From NCBI GenBank assembly GCA_949282305.1, contig CASDPB010000126.1:53216-117215 (forward strand): DNA of 64,000 nucleotides, in the 5' to 3' direction. This DNA comes from an uncultured Lentisphaeria bacterium. Lineage in GTDB: Bacteria > Verrucomicrobiota > Lentisphaeria > Victivallales > UBA1829. The translations under genes were made by a program, and so were the position numbers. This document shows, in pieces, positions 50,627 through 60,019 of the stretch; positions within the stretch are counted from its first letter, which is position 1; each line of letters opens with the position of its first letter. The notes under the pieces were generated by a model. That model searched no databases, was not told the DNA's origin, and worked only from the letters and a program-made list of their open reading frames with translations.

Positions 50627-51519
50627 CTTTGCCCCTTTCCTTTTTTTTGTTTTTTCCGGATCAGGCGGACCGGAAGCGCGATCAGAAAATAAAGCGCGAA
50701 AACGGCAAGCAGGAAAAGATTCAGCTCGAAAAACAGCAGTGGCAGTGCATAGTATGAATCGTGGGAGACGAAGCCTGTAAGCAGATGAAGAAAACTGTCC
50801 GGATACAGCCGGAGCAGCCATGCTTTCCAGAAAGCGACGGATGCAAACATCAGAATGAACTCGACTGGAACCAGCCGGAAGATTCTGATAAAAATATTAT
50901 GCAGGCATCCCTCCTTGTGCCGTTCGTAATAAAAGAAGATGAGAGTCTGGACAACCGCCCAGAAAAAGAAGAAAAGGGTGATGCCCGCTTTGACCGGCAC
51001 GATTGCCGTGAGTTCGCCGGCGTCCTGAAAATAGAGCGCCGCATACAGCCCTGTCTGTCCGGAGAGTGCGGGAGTGATCTCTATTGAAATATGATTTTTG
51101 CCCCTGATATAATTCCGCTCAAGCCCCACGACCATGCAGTTGTCGGGATGGGCGGCGTATCTTTTCATATAGGCATAGGGTTCATATAGATTGCCGAGCG
51201 TGACAGGCAATATTTCTGAATTGAAGCGGACACGGACGGTATGTGTTTCGAGACTTTTCCTCAGGCTGGTTTCTCCGGGCAGGCTGACTATGATGCGTGC
51301 CGGTCCCCGGTGATAACGCCATTTGCAGAAATCCATGTCGACGGATGCGGAAAGGACTGTGGCATTGCCTTTGTGAGTGATGGCAAATGGAACAAGCGAG
51401 GTCTTGCGCGCCTCGCCGAGTTCGATATGGGCGCGGAGCCAGGAGGCGGCGAAAAAAATCGCCAGCCCCCAGCAGCAGAGCGCCGCCAGAAAAAGAATGA
51501 GTCTCCTGATGACGGACAT
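50623..51519 (-). CDS. Integral membrane protein of unknown function
   Basis: A 298-aa protein with one N-terminal helix (LILFLAALCCWGLAIFFAAS), a ~150-residue extracytoplasmic beta-rich region (ITHKGNATVLSASVDMDF, GPARIIVSLPGETSLRK), and three further C-terminal helices (ITLFFFFWAVVQTLIFFYY, VEFILMFASVAFWKAWLL, LLFFELNLFLLAVFALYFLI). It ends in a basic tail. No family recognised. Its ATG shares a base with the trpS stop (TGATG), so it is coupled to trpS, and it overlaps the convergent esterase gene by 4 nt. Confidence 0.7.
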   Translation of the reverse strand: MSVIRRLILFLAALCCWGLAIFFAASWLRAHIELGEARKTSLVPFAITHKGNATVLSASVDMDFCKWRYHRGPARIIVSLPGETSLRKSLETHTVRVRFNSEILPVTLGNLYEPYAYMKRYAAHPDNCMVVGLERNYIRGKNHISIEITPALSGQTGLYAALYFQDAGELTAIVPVKAGITLFFFFWAVVQTLIFFYYERHKEGCLHNIFIRIFRLVPVEFILMFASVAFWKAWLLRLYPDSFLHLLTGFVSHDSYYALPLLFFELNLFLLAVFALYFLIALPVRLIRKKQKKGKGQS

Positions 51520-52493
51520 CAGCGCAGACCCACCGCTCGGTAGACTTCATCCATAGTCTGTGCGGCGACGGCGTTTGCCTTTTCCGCACCCTTGCGCAGA
51601 ACCTCGTCAATATATCCGGGTTCCTTTTCCAGCTCTTCACGATGGCGGCGCATCGGAGCGAAATAGTCCATATAAGCCTCGAACAACGCCTGCTTTGCGT
51701 GTCCGTAGCCGAAATTTCCGGCACGGTATTTTGCCGCAAGATCAGCGACCTGCTGTTCATTCGAAAACAGTTTGAACAGTGCGAAGATGTTGCATTTGTC
51801 CGGATCTTTCGGGTCTTCCATCGGAGTGGAATCGGTCGGAATGGACATGATTTTCTTGCGGATCGTCTTCTCGTTTCCGAACAGTTCGATCGTGTTGTTG
51901 TAGCTTTTGGACATCTTCTGCCCGTCGGTTCCCGGGATCACGGCGACGGACTCGCTGATGATCGGTTCAGGAATTACGAAGACTTCCCGGTACATCTGGT
52001 TGAACTTGATTGCAATGTCACGCGTGATTTCCAGATGCTGTTTCTGGTCCTTGCCGACCGGAACCGCATTGGATTTATAGAGCAGGATATCCGCCGCCAT
52101 CAGCACCGGATAGGAAAAGAGCCCGTTGTTCGGGATGAATCCCTTTGCAATCTTATCCTTGTAACTGTGGGCGCGTTCAAGCAGTCCGAGCCCGGTAATC
52201 GTATTCAGAATCCATGTCAGTTCACAGACGCCCTGAATATCCGACTGGCGGAAAAACGCGGTTTTTTCCGGGTCAAGCCCGCACGCGAGATAATCGAGCG
52301 CAAGACGCCGGATGCGCATACGCAGATCCTCCGGTTTCGGATTGACCGTCAGCGAATGAAGATCCGCGATGAACAGATACGTATCGCCGGGATTCTGATT
52401 CTGGAGTTCGATCGACGCTTTCATCGCCCCGAAATAGTTGCCGATATGCAGAATGCCCGACGGCTGGATACCGGTAAGAATTCTTCTGCCCAT
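51519..52493 (-). CDS. trpS: Tryptophanyl-tRNA synthetase
   Basis: A 324-aa class I synthetase charging tRNA-Trp. RILTGIQPSGILHIGNYFGA has the HIGH-equivalent HIGN (about 16-19), YPVLMAADILLYKSNAVPVG and GKDQKQHLEITRDIA are family blocks, and GQKMSKSYNN carries KMSKS near 195. Full length. It follows ileS by 6 nt in the same operon. Confidence 0.97.
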   Translation of the reverse strand: MGRRILTGIQPSGILHIGNYFGAMKASIELQNQNPGDTYLFIADLHSLTVNPKPEDLRMRIRRLALDYLACGLDPEKTAFFRQSDIQGVCELTWILNTITGLGLLERAHSYKDKIAKGFIPNNGLFSYPVLMAADILLYKSNAVPVGKDQKQHLEITRDIAIKFNQMYREVFVIPEPIISESVAVIPGTDGQKMSKSYNNTIELFGNEKTIRKKIMSIPTDSTPMEDPKDPDKCNIFALFKLFSNEQQVADLAAKYRAGNFGYGHAKQALFEAYMDYFAPMRRHREELEKEPGYIDEVLRKGAEKANAVAAQTMDEVYRAVGLR

Positions 52494-52499
52494 GATGAG

Positions 52500-55400
52500 T
52501 TATGCCTTTCTGACCGAGACTTTGCATGGCTGTCCATTGAGGTCGAATCCGGTCTCCGCAGAGTCGGATTCGGCGATGGAGACAGCCAGCGTCTCGTTCG
52601 CAATATAATCTTTGAATTCGTTGACGGCTTTTACTGCCTCTGCCGAAGACTTGAATTCGATCATGATCCTGTCGGATACATCGAGGTTCATCTCCTTGCG
52701 CATATTCTGAACCTTGCTGACGAACTCACGTGCATAGCCTTCGTCAATGAGCGCCTGATCCAGTTCCGTGTCGAGCGCGATTGTCACGCCTTCCTCAGTC
52801 GCCACGGGCATTCCCTCTTTTTCCTCGCGGAGAATGTTCAGGTCATCCTTGCCGAGTTCGACAACCGTTCCCGATTTGAGTGTGATTGAAACTTTTCCGC
52901 CGCGCAGCACCGATGCGATCTGAGAAGACGGAAGTGCCTGAATCAGCGCCGCCGCCTCCTTCATCTGCGGCCCGAGCTGTTTGCCGAGTGTCTTGAAGTT
53001 CGCTTTGGCGGAAAGAGTCACAAGCTCTTCCTCGTCCGCACGGACTGTGATGTTCTTGACGTTGAGCTCCTCCGCGATGATGTCTTCGGTTTCCTCCAGC
53101 ATTTTGCGGATTTCCGCATCGCCGGAAACGAGGATCGCCCGCTTGAGGGGCTGTCTGACCTTGAGATTGCGCTGAGTGCGGAGGAAGCGCCCGAGCGAAA
53201 CCGCTTTCATGGTGGCGTCCATCTGTTTTTCAAGATAGGGGTCGCGGCGCCATATTTCCGCTTCCGGATAATCGCAGAGATGCACCGATTCCGGCATGGA
53301 TTCCGTGCGGAGCGTGCGGTAGATTTCCTCCGTGATGAACGGAATGAACGGCGCGGCGCACTTCGTGAAGGTCAGAAGCGCGTAATAGAGTGTCGCGTAG
53401 GCTTCATTCTTGTCGCTGTCGTTCTGGCTTTTCCAGAAACGGCGGCGGCTTCGGCGGATATACCAGTTCGTGAGGTTTTCGACGAATTTTTCAAAACTGT
53501 TTGCCGCTTTCTGGAGATGGAATGTATCCATGGCGTTCCGGATTTCCTCGACCATGTCCGCAAGCGAGGAGAGAATCCAGCGGTCCAGCGGATTTTCCAG
53601 TGTTTCCGGCGCCTTGCCGTCCGCGGGGGGCTCCCATTTGTCGACGTTCGCATAGGTCGTGAAGAAACTGAACGAGTTCCAGATCGGGAGGATTACGGCG
53701 CGCATGACTTCCTTGACACCGTTTTCGGAGAACTTGAGGTCTTCCGCACGCACCACCGGCGAACCGAGCAGGAACAGGCGCAGGGCGTCTGCTCCGTAGG
53801 TTTCGACGATATACATCGGGTCGGGATAGTTCTTGAGACGCTTGGACATTTTCTGTCCGTTTTCCGCAAGAATCATTCCGTTGACCACCACATTGCGCGC
53901 CGCGGGCTTGTTGAACAGCGCGGACGCGAGAACCGTCAGCGTATAGAACCAGCCGCGCGTCTGATCCTGTCCTTCGGCGATGAAGTCGGCGGGGAAGTTT
54001 TTCTCGAAGCGTTCCTTGTTTTCAAACGGATAATGATTCTGGGCATACGGCATGGAGCCGCTCTCGAACCAGCAGTCAAGCACCTCCGGCACGCGGGTAA
54101 GCACGGAACCGTCCCTGCCTTTGAGCTTGATCGGATCGACGAAATGCTTGTGAATGTCCGTGATCTTCTGTCCCGAGAGCTGTTCGAGCTCCGCAACGGA
54201 GCCGACACAGACCGTTTCACCGGTCTCTTTATTGCGCCAGATCGGAAGCGGGCAGCCCCAGTAACGGTTGCGGCTGATTGCCCAGTCACGTGCGTTTTCG
54301 AGCCATTTGCCGAAGCGTCCTTCCTTGATGTGTGCGGGAACCCAGGACATCTGTGCGTTGGCGGCAAGCATTTTCTCCTTGATTCTGTCAATGCGGACGA
54401 ACCAGGTGGAAACCGCTTTGTAGATCAGCGGGGAGTCATCGCGCCAGCAGTGGGGATAGTTGTGGTTGATCGTGCCGCGGTGAACCAGCTTGCCCTCCTC
54501 TTTGAGGCGGCGCATGATCTCCTTGTCTGCATCCTTGACGTAAATGCCTTCATAATCGGGCACGGCTTTTGTGAATTTGCATTCCTCGTCGATCGGGCAG
54601 ACATCCGGGATGCCGTTTGCCTTTCCGGCAATGGCGTCGTCCTCGCCGAATCCGGGGGCGGTATGCACGATTCCCGTTCCGTCTTCCGTGCTGACGAAAT
54701 CCGCGTTAATCATACGGAACGCGCCTTTTTCGCGATAGTCGGCAAAATACGGGAAGAGCGGTTCATACTGCATGCCCTTGAGATCGGCGCCTTTCATTTC
54801 CGCGACGATTTCCGGCATGGCGTCTTTTTTGTAATAGGCTCCGAGTCGCGCCTTTGCCAGATAATAGTATTCGTCGCCGTCCTTGACCTTAACATAGTCG
54901 ATATCGGGTCCGGTGGTAAGCGCCATGTTGGAGGGCAGAGTCCACGGAGTCGTTGTCCATGCAAGGAAATAGGTGTTGTCCTCGCCGATGACCTTGAAAC
55001 GGATTGTGATTGCGGGGTCCGTCACCTCCTCATATCCCTGATTCGCCTCGAAATTGGAAAGCGGCGTGGAGCAGCGGGGGCAGTAGGGCAGAATCTTGTA
55101 TCCTTCATAGATCAGACCTTCGTCCCAGAGACGCTTGAAGACGTTCCAGATGGACTCCATGTATTTTGTGTCCATGGTGCGGTAGCCGTTCCTGAAATCG
55201 ACCCAGCGGCCCATGCGCGTGACGACCGTTTCCCATTCCGCGGTGTAGCGCAGAACGATTCCGCGGCAGGCTTCATTGAATTTGTCGATCCCGTAGTTTT
55301 CAATTTCTTTCTTGCCGGACAGTTTGAGTTCCTTTTCCATTTCATATTCAACCGGCAGCCCGTGGCAGTCCCAGCCGAATGTGCGTTCGCAGTATTTTCC

Positions 55401-55625
55401 GCGCATGGTCTGGTAGCGGGGAACGACATCCTTGATGGTTCCCGCGAGAAGATGTCCGTAGTGCGGAAGCCCGGTTGCGAACGGAGGACCGTCGTAGAAT
55501 ACGAACTCGTCGTTCCCTTTGCGGTTTTCCAGTGATTTTTGAAAGACATTACTCTCTTTCCAATACTGGAGCACATCGCGTTCCAGCGCTGGAAAGTCCG
55601 CCTGTCCTGACCTTGTTTTGAACAT
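52500..55625 (-). CDS. ileS: Isoleucyl-tRNA synthetase
   Basis: A 1041-aa class I synthetase with editing domain. DGPPFATGLPHYGHLLAGTI gives the HIGH-type motif (HYGH), FGWDCHGLPVEYE and AWTTTPWTLPSNMALT mark the catalytic and CP1 editing regions, and ENGQKMSKRLKNYPDP the KMSKR loop near 595. It is the eukaryote-like/long form, without the C-terminal zinc-finger seen in E. coli. ATG 55625 is preceded by AGGAAAAAGG. A weak TTCAGT-17-TATATT lies upstream. Confidence 0.97.
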   Translation of the reverse strand: MFKTRSGQADFPALERDVLQYWKESNVFQKSLENRKGNDEFVFYDGPPFATGLPHYGHLLAGTIKDVVPRYQTMRGKYCERTFGWDCHGLPVEYEMEKELKLSGKKEIENYGIDKFNEACRGIVLRYTAEWETVVTRMGRWVDFRNGYRTMDTKYMESIWNVFKRLWDEGLIYEGYKILPYCPRCSTPLSNFEANQGYEEVTDPAITIRFKVIGEDNTYFLAWTTTPWTLPSNMALTTGPDIDYVKVKDGDEYYYLAKARLGAYYKKDAMPEIVAEMKGADLKGMQYEPLFPYFADYREKGAFRMINADFVSTEDGTGIVHTAPGFGEDDAIAGKANGIPDVCPIDEECKFTKAVPDYEGIYVKDADKEIMRRLKEEGKLVHRGTINHNYPHCWRDDSPLIYKAVSTWFVRIDRIKEKMLAANAQMSWVPAHIKEGRFGKWLENARDWAISRNRYWGCPLPIWRNKETGETVCVGSVAELEQLSGQKITDIHKHFVDPIKLKGRDGSVLTRVPEVLDCWFESGSMPYAQNHYPFENKERFEKNFPADFIAEGQDQTRGWFYTLTVLASALFNKPAARNVVVNGMILAENGQKMSKRLKNYPDPMYIVETYGADALRLFLLGSPVVRAEDLKFSENGVKEVMRAVILPIWNSFSFFTTYANVDKWEPPADGKAPETLENPLDRWILSSLADMVEEIRNAMDTFHLQKAANSFEKFVENLTNWYIRRSRRRFWKSQNDSDKNEAYATLYYALLTFTKCAAPFIPFITEEIYRTLRTESMPESVHLCDYPEAEIWRRDPYLEKQMDATMKAVSLGRFLRTQRNLKVRQPLKRAILVSGDAEIRKMLEETEDIIAEELNVKNITVRADEEELVTLSAKANFKTLGKQLGPQMKEAAALIQALPSSQIASVLRGGKVSITLKSGTVVELGKDDLNILREEKEGMPVATEEGVTIALDTELDQALIDEGYAREFVSKVQNMRKEMNLDVSDRIMIEFKSSAEAVKAVNEFKDYIANETLAVSIAESDSAETGFDLNGQPCKVSVRKA

Positions 55626-55908
55626 GACCTTTTTCCTGTATTGAGCAATATAATTGAATTTTATGTTAAACTGAATAATATACACTGGTTTATGGAAAAT
55701 TCGAATCCCGGAAAGCGGTTTTTCGGAAAAAACGGCAGGACTTTCCCGCGAAAGCGTCGCTTCCGGAATTTCAGAGGAAGTCGGAGGGGGAAAACGGCTG
55801 AACAGTTATTTCCTGTTTTTCCTGTTCCGCCGTCCGTTTTTCCGGATTTTCTCCAGTTCCTCCGGACGGCGCAGGAGAGAAAAATCGTAAAATATTTTTC
55901 TCTTTCCC

Positions 55909-55936
55909 GTGACAAGACGGTAGTCCATGCTATATT
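55909..55936 (+). promoter_or_regulatory. Promoter of the cytoplasmic DUF4838 gene
   Basis: GTGACA (55909-55914), 16-nt spacer, TATATT (55931-55936), 55 nt before the ATG. The rest of the 366-nt gap between ileS and this gene shows no further gene. Confidence 0.5.
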
Positions 55937-55991
55937 AGCTGTGGAATGCCTGTTTTTGTATTCAAAATCTGACAAGAAAGTGAGGTCGTTT

Positions 55992-57794
55992 ATGATGACT
56001 GCCTGTGAACAGAAAACTCTTGAGCTTGCCCACAGAGAACTGACCAGATTCAACGGTTACGCCAAATTGAATGTGGATCCTTCACTTCCTTCTTTTGAGA
56101 TTCGATGTACCAGCGGCGCCGTCATGATTTCGGGACCGACCGCCGTGGATGTGCTTTACGGCGTCTACGATTTTGCGGAACGTTACCTCGGCTATTGTTT
56201 CTTTGAACCGGGGCGCGATCATTTCAATGCGGAAAATATCGTTCATCCCCTGCCGGAAGGAGTGCTTGTCAAGGCGCGTGCTCCTCTGATGAAAAACCGG
56301 GGATTCATTCAGGAGTTTCCCTTTGATGCGGACACGCCCTCGCTTTTCGACTGGATGGCGAAAAATAAACTGAACTATCTCCAGACCTGGATGAAGTATT
56401 ATGACGAACTGACGCCGGAGCTCAAGGAGATGGCGCGGATTCGCGGAATTGAAATTGAAAGCGGTCATCACAGTTTCGATTACTGGATCCCCGGTAAAAA
56501 ATACGGGAAAACTCATCCGGAATTCTTTGCGGAGATCAAAGGGAAACGCATCAGTCCGTCCGACGGCAAGGGCGTGTTTCCGGTGAGCGGACAGCTCTGC
56601 ACGACGAATCCGGCGCTTCGCAAAGAGATGGTCAGGAATATCCTTGCATACTGTAAGAAATATCCGGAAGTCAGAACGGTCGCCGTGATTCCGAATGATG
56701 GTTTCGGCTGGTGCGAATGCAGAGAGTGTTCCGCATTTTATGACAAGAACAGGAAGGGGGATCTTTACAGCGTTTCCGAGCATGTCTGCAAGGCGAGCGG
56801 AATTTATCATGACCTTGTGCGTTACGTCGCGGATCAGGTTCATAAAACACGCCCCGACGTCAATGTCGCTTTCTGCGCCTACGTGAACTACTGCACGCCT
56901 GCCGACGGTTTCACTCTTGACAAAGGCATGGTGCTGCATTTCGCTCCCTACTGGCGCTGCATCAACCATACGATCGACGACATTGAGTGCCCGGTCAACT
57001 CCTGTTACGCCAGAGACATCCGCAACTGGGCGGCGGTCAAAAACGGCGGCACGTTCAATATTTACGAATACTATATGGGAGTCAATCCCTATGTTTCCCT
57101 TCCGATGATCCATTTCCATGAGATGTTTCATGAAATGCACTGGTATGCTGAAAACAAGGTGGACGGGATTCTGACGCAGTTCCACATCCCGCACTGGACT
57201 GTTTACGGCGTGAATTATTATCTGATGGCGAAGGCGGCATACGGAGAGGGCGAACATGAATCCGTGAACGGCATGCTTCAGAAACTGTTCGGCGGAGATG
57301 CGTCGATTGCAGTCCGTTTCTATGGAAAACTGAAGAAACTGATCCGCAGCGCGGGGCATTGCCATATTCCGTATCCGTATTCCCTGCTGAGCAGGACTAC
57401 GCTGGAGTCTTATGATACGGTTCGTTCCTTTGCGCTTGAACTCGCAGCGAAGGCTCCGGAGGACCGTTTCCGTCGGGAACTTGTGATCTGGTCGGAATAT
57501 CTCTACCGCTTTAAAAAGCTGTTTGATGATTACCGCAAAGGGGAAGCCGGAGTCGCAGAGATTGAGGCGTTCCGCAAGTGGATTCATACATACGGCGATA
57601 CACGCGTCTTTGTCCATTCCTGGATTGACCTGCTGCTTGATGCCTGGATTGATGCGGTCAAGGCAAAGAAAGAGTGGCTCCATCTCAATATCGACTGGGA
57701 GGATGAATATATCCGCAAACACCGTGATCTGCTCGGCGTGAGTCTGGACTTCTACTCGCTTCCGCTTCCGCCCGTGCGTTATACGCGCCCCTGA
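55992..57794 (+). CDS. Cytoplasmic DUF4838 protein
   Basis: A 600-aa protein without signal peptide. Residues ~1-85 resemble the alpha-glucuronidase-type N-terminal domain (ELAHRELTRFNGYAKLNVDP, GVYDFAERYLGYCFFEPG). DUF4838 follows, with LNYLQTWMKYYDELTPELKE, GQLCTTNPALRKEMVRNIL and NDGFGWCECRECSAFYD, the same Cys-X-Cys-X2-Cys cluster as in the secreted protein at 9699. No CBM9-like tail. GTGAGG precedes two adjacent ATGs. A role in glycan breakdown is inferred; the reaction is unknown. Longer upstream readings cross the promoter and are not used. Confidence 0.78.
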   Translation: MMTACEQKTLELAHRELTRFNGYAKLNVDPSLPSFEIRCTSGAVMISGPTAVDVLYGVYDFAERYLGYCFFEPGRDHFNAENIVHPLPEGVLVKARAPLMKNRGFIQEFPFDADTPSLFDWMAKNKLNYLQTWMKYYDELTPELKEMARIRGIEIESGHHSFDYWIPGKKYGKTHPEFFAEIKGKRISPSDGKGVFPVSGQLCTTNPALRKEMVRNILAYCKKYPEVRTVAVIPNDGFGWCECRECSAFYDKNRKGDLYSVSEHVCKASGIYHDLVRYVADQVHKTRPDVNVAFCAYVNYCTPADGFTLDKGMVLHFAPYWRCINHTIDDIECPVNSCYARDIRNWAAVKNGGTFNIYEYYMGVNPYVSLPMIHFHEMFHEMHWYAENKVDGILTQFHIPHWTVYGVNYYLMAKAAYGEGEHESVNGMLQKLFGGDASIAVRFYGKLKKLIRSAGHCHIPYPYSLLSRTTLESYDTVRSFALELAAKAPEDRFRRELVIWSEYLYRFKKLFDDYRKGEAGVAEIEAFRKWIHTYGDTRVFVHSWIDLLLDAWIDAVKAKKEWLHLNIDWEDEYIRKHRDLLGVSLDFYSLPLPPVRYTRP

Positions 57795-57912
57795 AACTGT
57801 AAAGGCGTGACATCCGGCAGCCGTTCTGACATGGCGTGCCGGTGTCTCGCGCGGGGCTTGCCGGGAAAGATCCGGATTCCCGGAGAGAACGGCAGGGCAA
57901 ATCTTACAGTTT
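57794..57912. terminator. Inverted repeats between convergent DUF4838 and phosphoesterase genes
   Basis: AAACTGTAA (57794-57802) and TTACAGTTT (57904-57912) mirror each other at the two ends of the gap, and a local hairpin CCGGGAA/TTCCCGG (57861-57867/57877-57883) sits between. Probably transcript-end structures for the two facing genes; no long T-tract. Confidence 0.4.
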
Positions 57913-58626
57913 TTCCCATGACAGACAGGAAAGTGTTCCGTCGGAGGTCATCAGTGCGATTTCTCCGGCAATATCCCAGGCGGGCAGAATGTTGACGACT
58001 GTCCCGGACGCGCTGGAAATCTGCTCCCATGTATGGAAATGCCCTGCCGTTACCGTGGTGATGCCGTGTGCCGAGCATTGAAGGGCGCAGGATTCAAGAT
58101 CGGCGCGCGGCAGGTGTTTTTTATGTGCCATATTGCTGGTTTTCAGGGAGAGCCGGATATGATCCGAAACACGCGGTCCGATCGTCGGAGCAAAAAGTTT
58201 CAGCAGGAATTTCGTAAAAAAATTGCGGATTGCTCCGCGCAGCAGCAGATACCGCCAGTCCTTTTTGTTGACGGTGTCTCCGTGAATGAGCCGGATTGTC
58301 TGATTCAGATCGTGTTTCTGGTCTGTCACCCATGAAAACGCATCCCGGTGGGTACCGCTGACGAAGAATTCATGATTGCCTTCGATGAAGCCGATTTCCA
58401 TTTTTGCGGAATGAAAACGGCACCAGTCGATGAATCGCTGATGTTCCGGCATTTCATATCCTTTCAGTGCGATCCACAGCTCGAAGATGTCGCCGAGGAA
58501 TATAATTCCGGCAGGTTCCAGCGTTGCAAGATGATCCAGCATCCGGAAAAAGAGTTCCGCCTTTTCCGAACCGCTCTGAATGTGGGAATCCGCAATCAGG
58601 ATATATTTGTCATGATAATATTTCAT
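57904..58626 (-). CDS. LpxH-like metallophosphoesterase (UDP-2,3-diacylglucosamine hydrolase type)
   Basis: A 240-aa calcineurin-like phosphoesterase: LIADSHIQSG (7-16), IIFLGDIFELWI, FIEGNHEFF, RLIHGDTVN and TAGHFHTWE supply the metal ligands. GDIFELWI and the RLIHGD block are typical of LpxH and relatives that act on lipid A precursors, so a role in lipid A synthesis is likely but not certain. ATG 58626 overlaps the end of the upstream kinase gene by 17 nt, with CGGAAAA before it. Confidence 0.8.
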   Translation of the reverse strand: MKYYHDKYILIADSHIQSGSEKAELFFRMLDHLATLEPAGIIFLGDIFELWIALKGYEMPEHQRFIDWCRFHSAKMEIGFIEGNHEFFVSGTHRDAFSWVTDQKHDLNQTIRLIHGDTVNKKDWRYLLLRGAIRNFFTKFLLKLFAPTIGPRVSDHIRLSLKTSNMAHKKHLPRADLESCALQCSAHGITTVTAGHFHTWEQISSASGTVVNILPAWDIAGEIALMTSDGTLSCLSWEKL

Positions 58627-59461
58627 TTTTTCCGATTCGCTCCACAAGCATCGGTATCATGCGTTCAAATTCGACTCCGTATTGGACATGGTCGGGGGAT
58701 TCCATTGTGCGGGCGATACATGCCACCGTATAATCCGCCGCCAGAGCGAGTGCTTTTTCCAGATGGAGACCGCGTGCCAGTGCTCCCGCCGCGGTACTGG
58801 AAAAAATATCGCCGGTTCCATGGAATGAAACGTGGATGCGGCGATGAAAATAATGGAAGAACTCATCTTTTTCTGCGTTGTAGCCCATAATGCCGAGTTC
58901 GTCCGGGGCAAAGCTGATCCCTGTCAATACCGTATTTCTTGCGCCGAGCTCCGCAAGACGCTTCAGCAGATCCCGGATGTAGGCCTCGGTGTAGCCTTCG
59001 CCCTTGTAGGGAAGATCCAGCAGGAACGCCGCCTCCGTCAGATTCGGGACAATGACATCGGCTTTGGCGCAGAGACCGGCCATCGCATGGGCGAAGTCCG
59101 GAGTGAATCCCGGATAAAGTTTGCCGTTGTCCGCCATGACCGGATCAATGAACACGAGATTTTCCGGGGTTCGGAACTCGTCAATAAAGTCTGATATGAG
59201 TTTCACTTGCTGAAAGGAGCCGAGATAACCGGTATAGATGGCGTCAAAGCCGATTTTTTCCGCTTTCCAGTGTGCTGCAATGGAGGTAATGTCATCGGTA
59301 AGATCGCGGAAAGTGAAGTTGCTGAACATGGTATGCGTGGAGAGCACGGATGTCGGAAGCACGGCGCATTCGACTCCCATTGCGGAGATGATCGGCAGTG
59401 CCACCGTAAGAGAGCACTTGCCGACACAGGAAATATCTTGAATCGTTACAATTCGTTTCAT
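58610..59461 (-). CDS. Pyridoxal kinase (PdxK/PdxY-like)
   Basis: A 283-aa ribokinase-fold enzyme phosphorylating B6 vitamers. TIQDISCVGKCSLTVALPII at the start, CAVLPTSVLSTHT, DPVMADNGKLYPGF, DVIVPNLTEAAFLL and the anion-hole/catalytic HGTGDIFSSTAAGAL near 225. ATG 59461 follows AAGGA by 9 nt, and a well-formed promoter precedes it. Overlaps the LpxH-like gene, so co-expressed. Confidence 0.9.
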   Translation of the reverse strand: MKRIVTIQDISCVGKCSLTVALPIISAMGVECAVLPTSVLSTHTMFSNFTFRDLTDDITSIAAHWKAEKIGFDAIYTGYLGSFQQVKLISDFIDEFRTPENLVFIDPVMADNGKLYPGFTPDFAHAMAGLCAKADVIVPNLTEAAFLLDLPYKGEGYTEAYIRDLLKRLAELGARNTVLTGISFAPDELGIMGYNAEKDEFFHYFHRRIHVSFHGTGDIFSSTAAGALARGLHLEKALALAADYTVACIARTMESPDHVQYGVEFERMIPMLVERIGKNEILS

Positions 59462-59486
59462 CTTATCATCCTTACTTTTAGTCGGT

Positions 59487-59515
59487 AGTATATCACGCCG
59501 AGTGGTTTGATTCAA
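59487..59515 (-). promoter_or_regulatory. Sigma70-like promoter of the pyridoxal kinase gene
   Basis: On the minus strand TTGAAT (59515-59510), 17-nt spacer, TATACT (59492-59487), 26 nt before the ATG. Confidence 0.65.
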
Positions 59516-59885
59516 ATCCGGACGGATTTTTTTCGGGCATACGATCCGGGCTCGCTGAAAGACAGAAATGGAGGGCATATTGCGCAGCCCGGAAATAATT
59601 TCCTCGTTTATCGTGAAATTTATGCAGAAACGCAGGCTGCTGCAATCTTAAGCAATTGCGGTTCCGACTGCTGCCTGTTTGCATTTCTCCCTGAAAGCCG
59701 GACAAGTTGACCCGGTGCGGAATAACCGTTGAATTAAGCTGGAAAGGTATGAGAACATTAAAATCAGGGATAACGTCAGTTGCCGCAGCTTCGCTCTGAA
59801 TACTGCATTGTGTAAATTTTTACAATTTCAGCCGGCTTAATTCGACTCGACAATATCAGACTTCTGATGGAATCTGTTTTGATAC
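59516..59885. other. Intergenic region with inverted repeats, no recognised gene
   Basis: 370 nt marking the switch from housekeeping genes to the AT-rich accessory locus. GAATTAAGCTGG (59731-59742) and CCGGCTTAATTC (59832-59843) form a near-perfect 12-bp inverted repeat 90 nt apart. Another small stem (ATTGT...ACAAT) lies near 59810. A hairpin AAATCC/GGATTT followed by T's lies at 59514-59533 with no gene to terminate on that strand. Possible element ends or an RNA; nothing identified. Confidence 0.3.
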
Positions 59886-59966
59886 TTGTAATCGGCAGAC
59901 TCCAGGTTATAGTAACTCAAGGGGCTTTACACTGATCTTTCAATAAAAAGTTGTCCAGGCGGGGGG
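59886..59966 (+). promoter_or_regulatory. Shared Sel1-locus promoter and leader, copy A
   Basis: TTGTAA (59886-59891) inside ACTTGTAATC, 16-nt spacer, TATAGT (59908-59913). The leader reads ACTCAAGGGGCTTTACACTG, then ATCTTTCAATAAAAAGTTGT and CC. It is almost identical to copy B and related to copy C. It drives the frameshifted sel1 gene at 60020. Confidence 0.75.
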
Positions 59967-60019
59967 AGACGCATACAGACACAGACCGGAACTTGTTTCT
60001 AAAAAAAGAAGAAATAAAT

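Noticed and set aside
53280..55535. 751-codon plus-strand open frame
   Set aside because: Antisense to ileS, which has all synthetase motifs; no domain recognised in the antisense product.
56082..57722. 546-codon minus-strand open frame
   Set aside because: Antisense to the DUF4838 gene and without a ribosome-binding site or recognisable domain.
59500..59533. GATTCAAATCC resembling a tRNA T-loop, and a hairpin with T-run
   Set aside because: No acceptor, D or anticodon stems fit around it; the sequence is better explained as the -35 region of the pyridoxal kinase promoter.
59493..59705. 70-codon minus-strand open frame upstream of the pyridoxal kinase
   Set aside because: No ribosome-binding site, no recognisable domain, and it overlaps the promoter.
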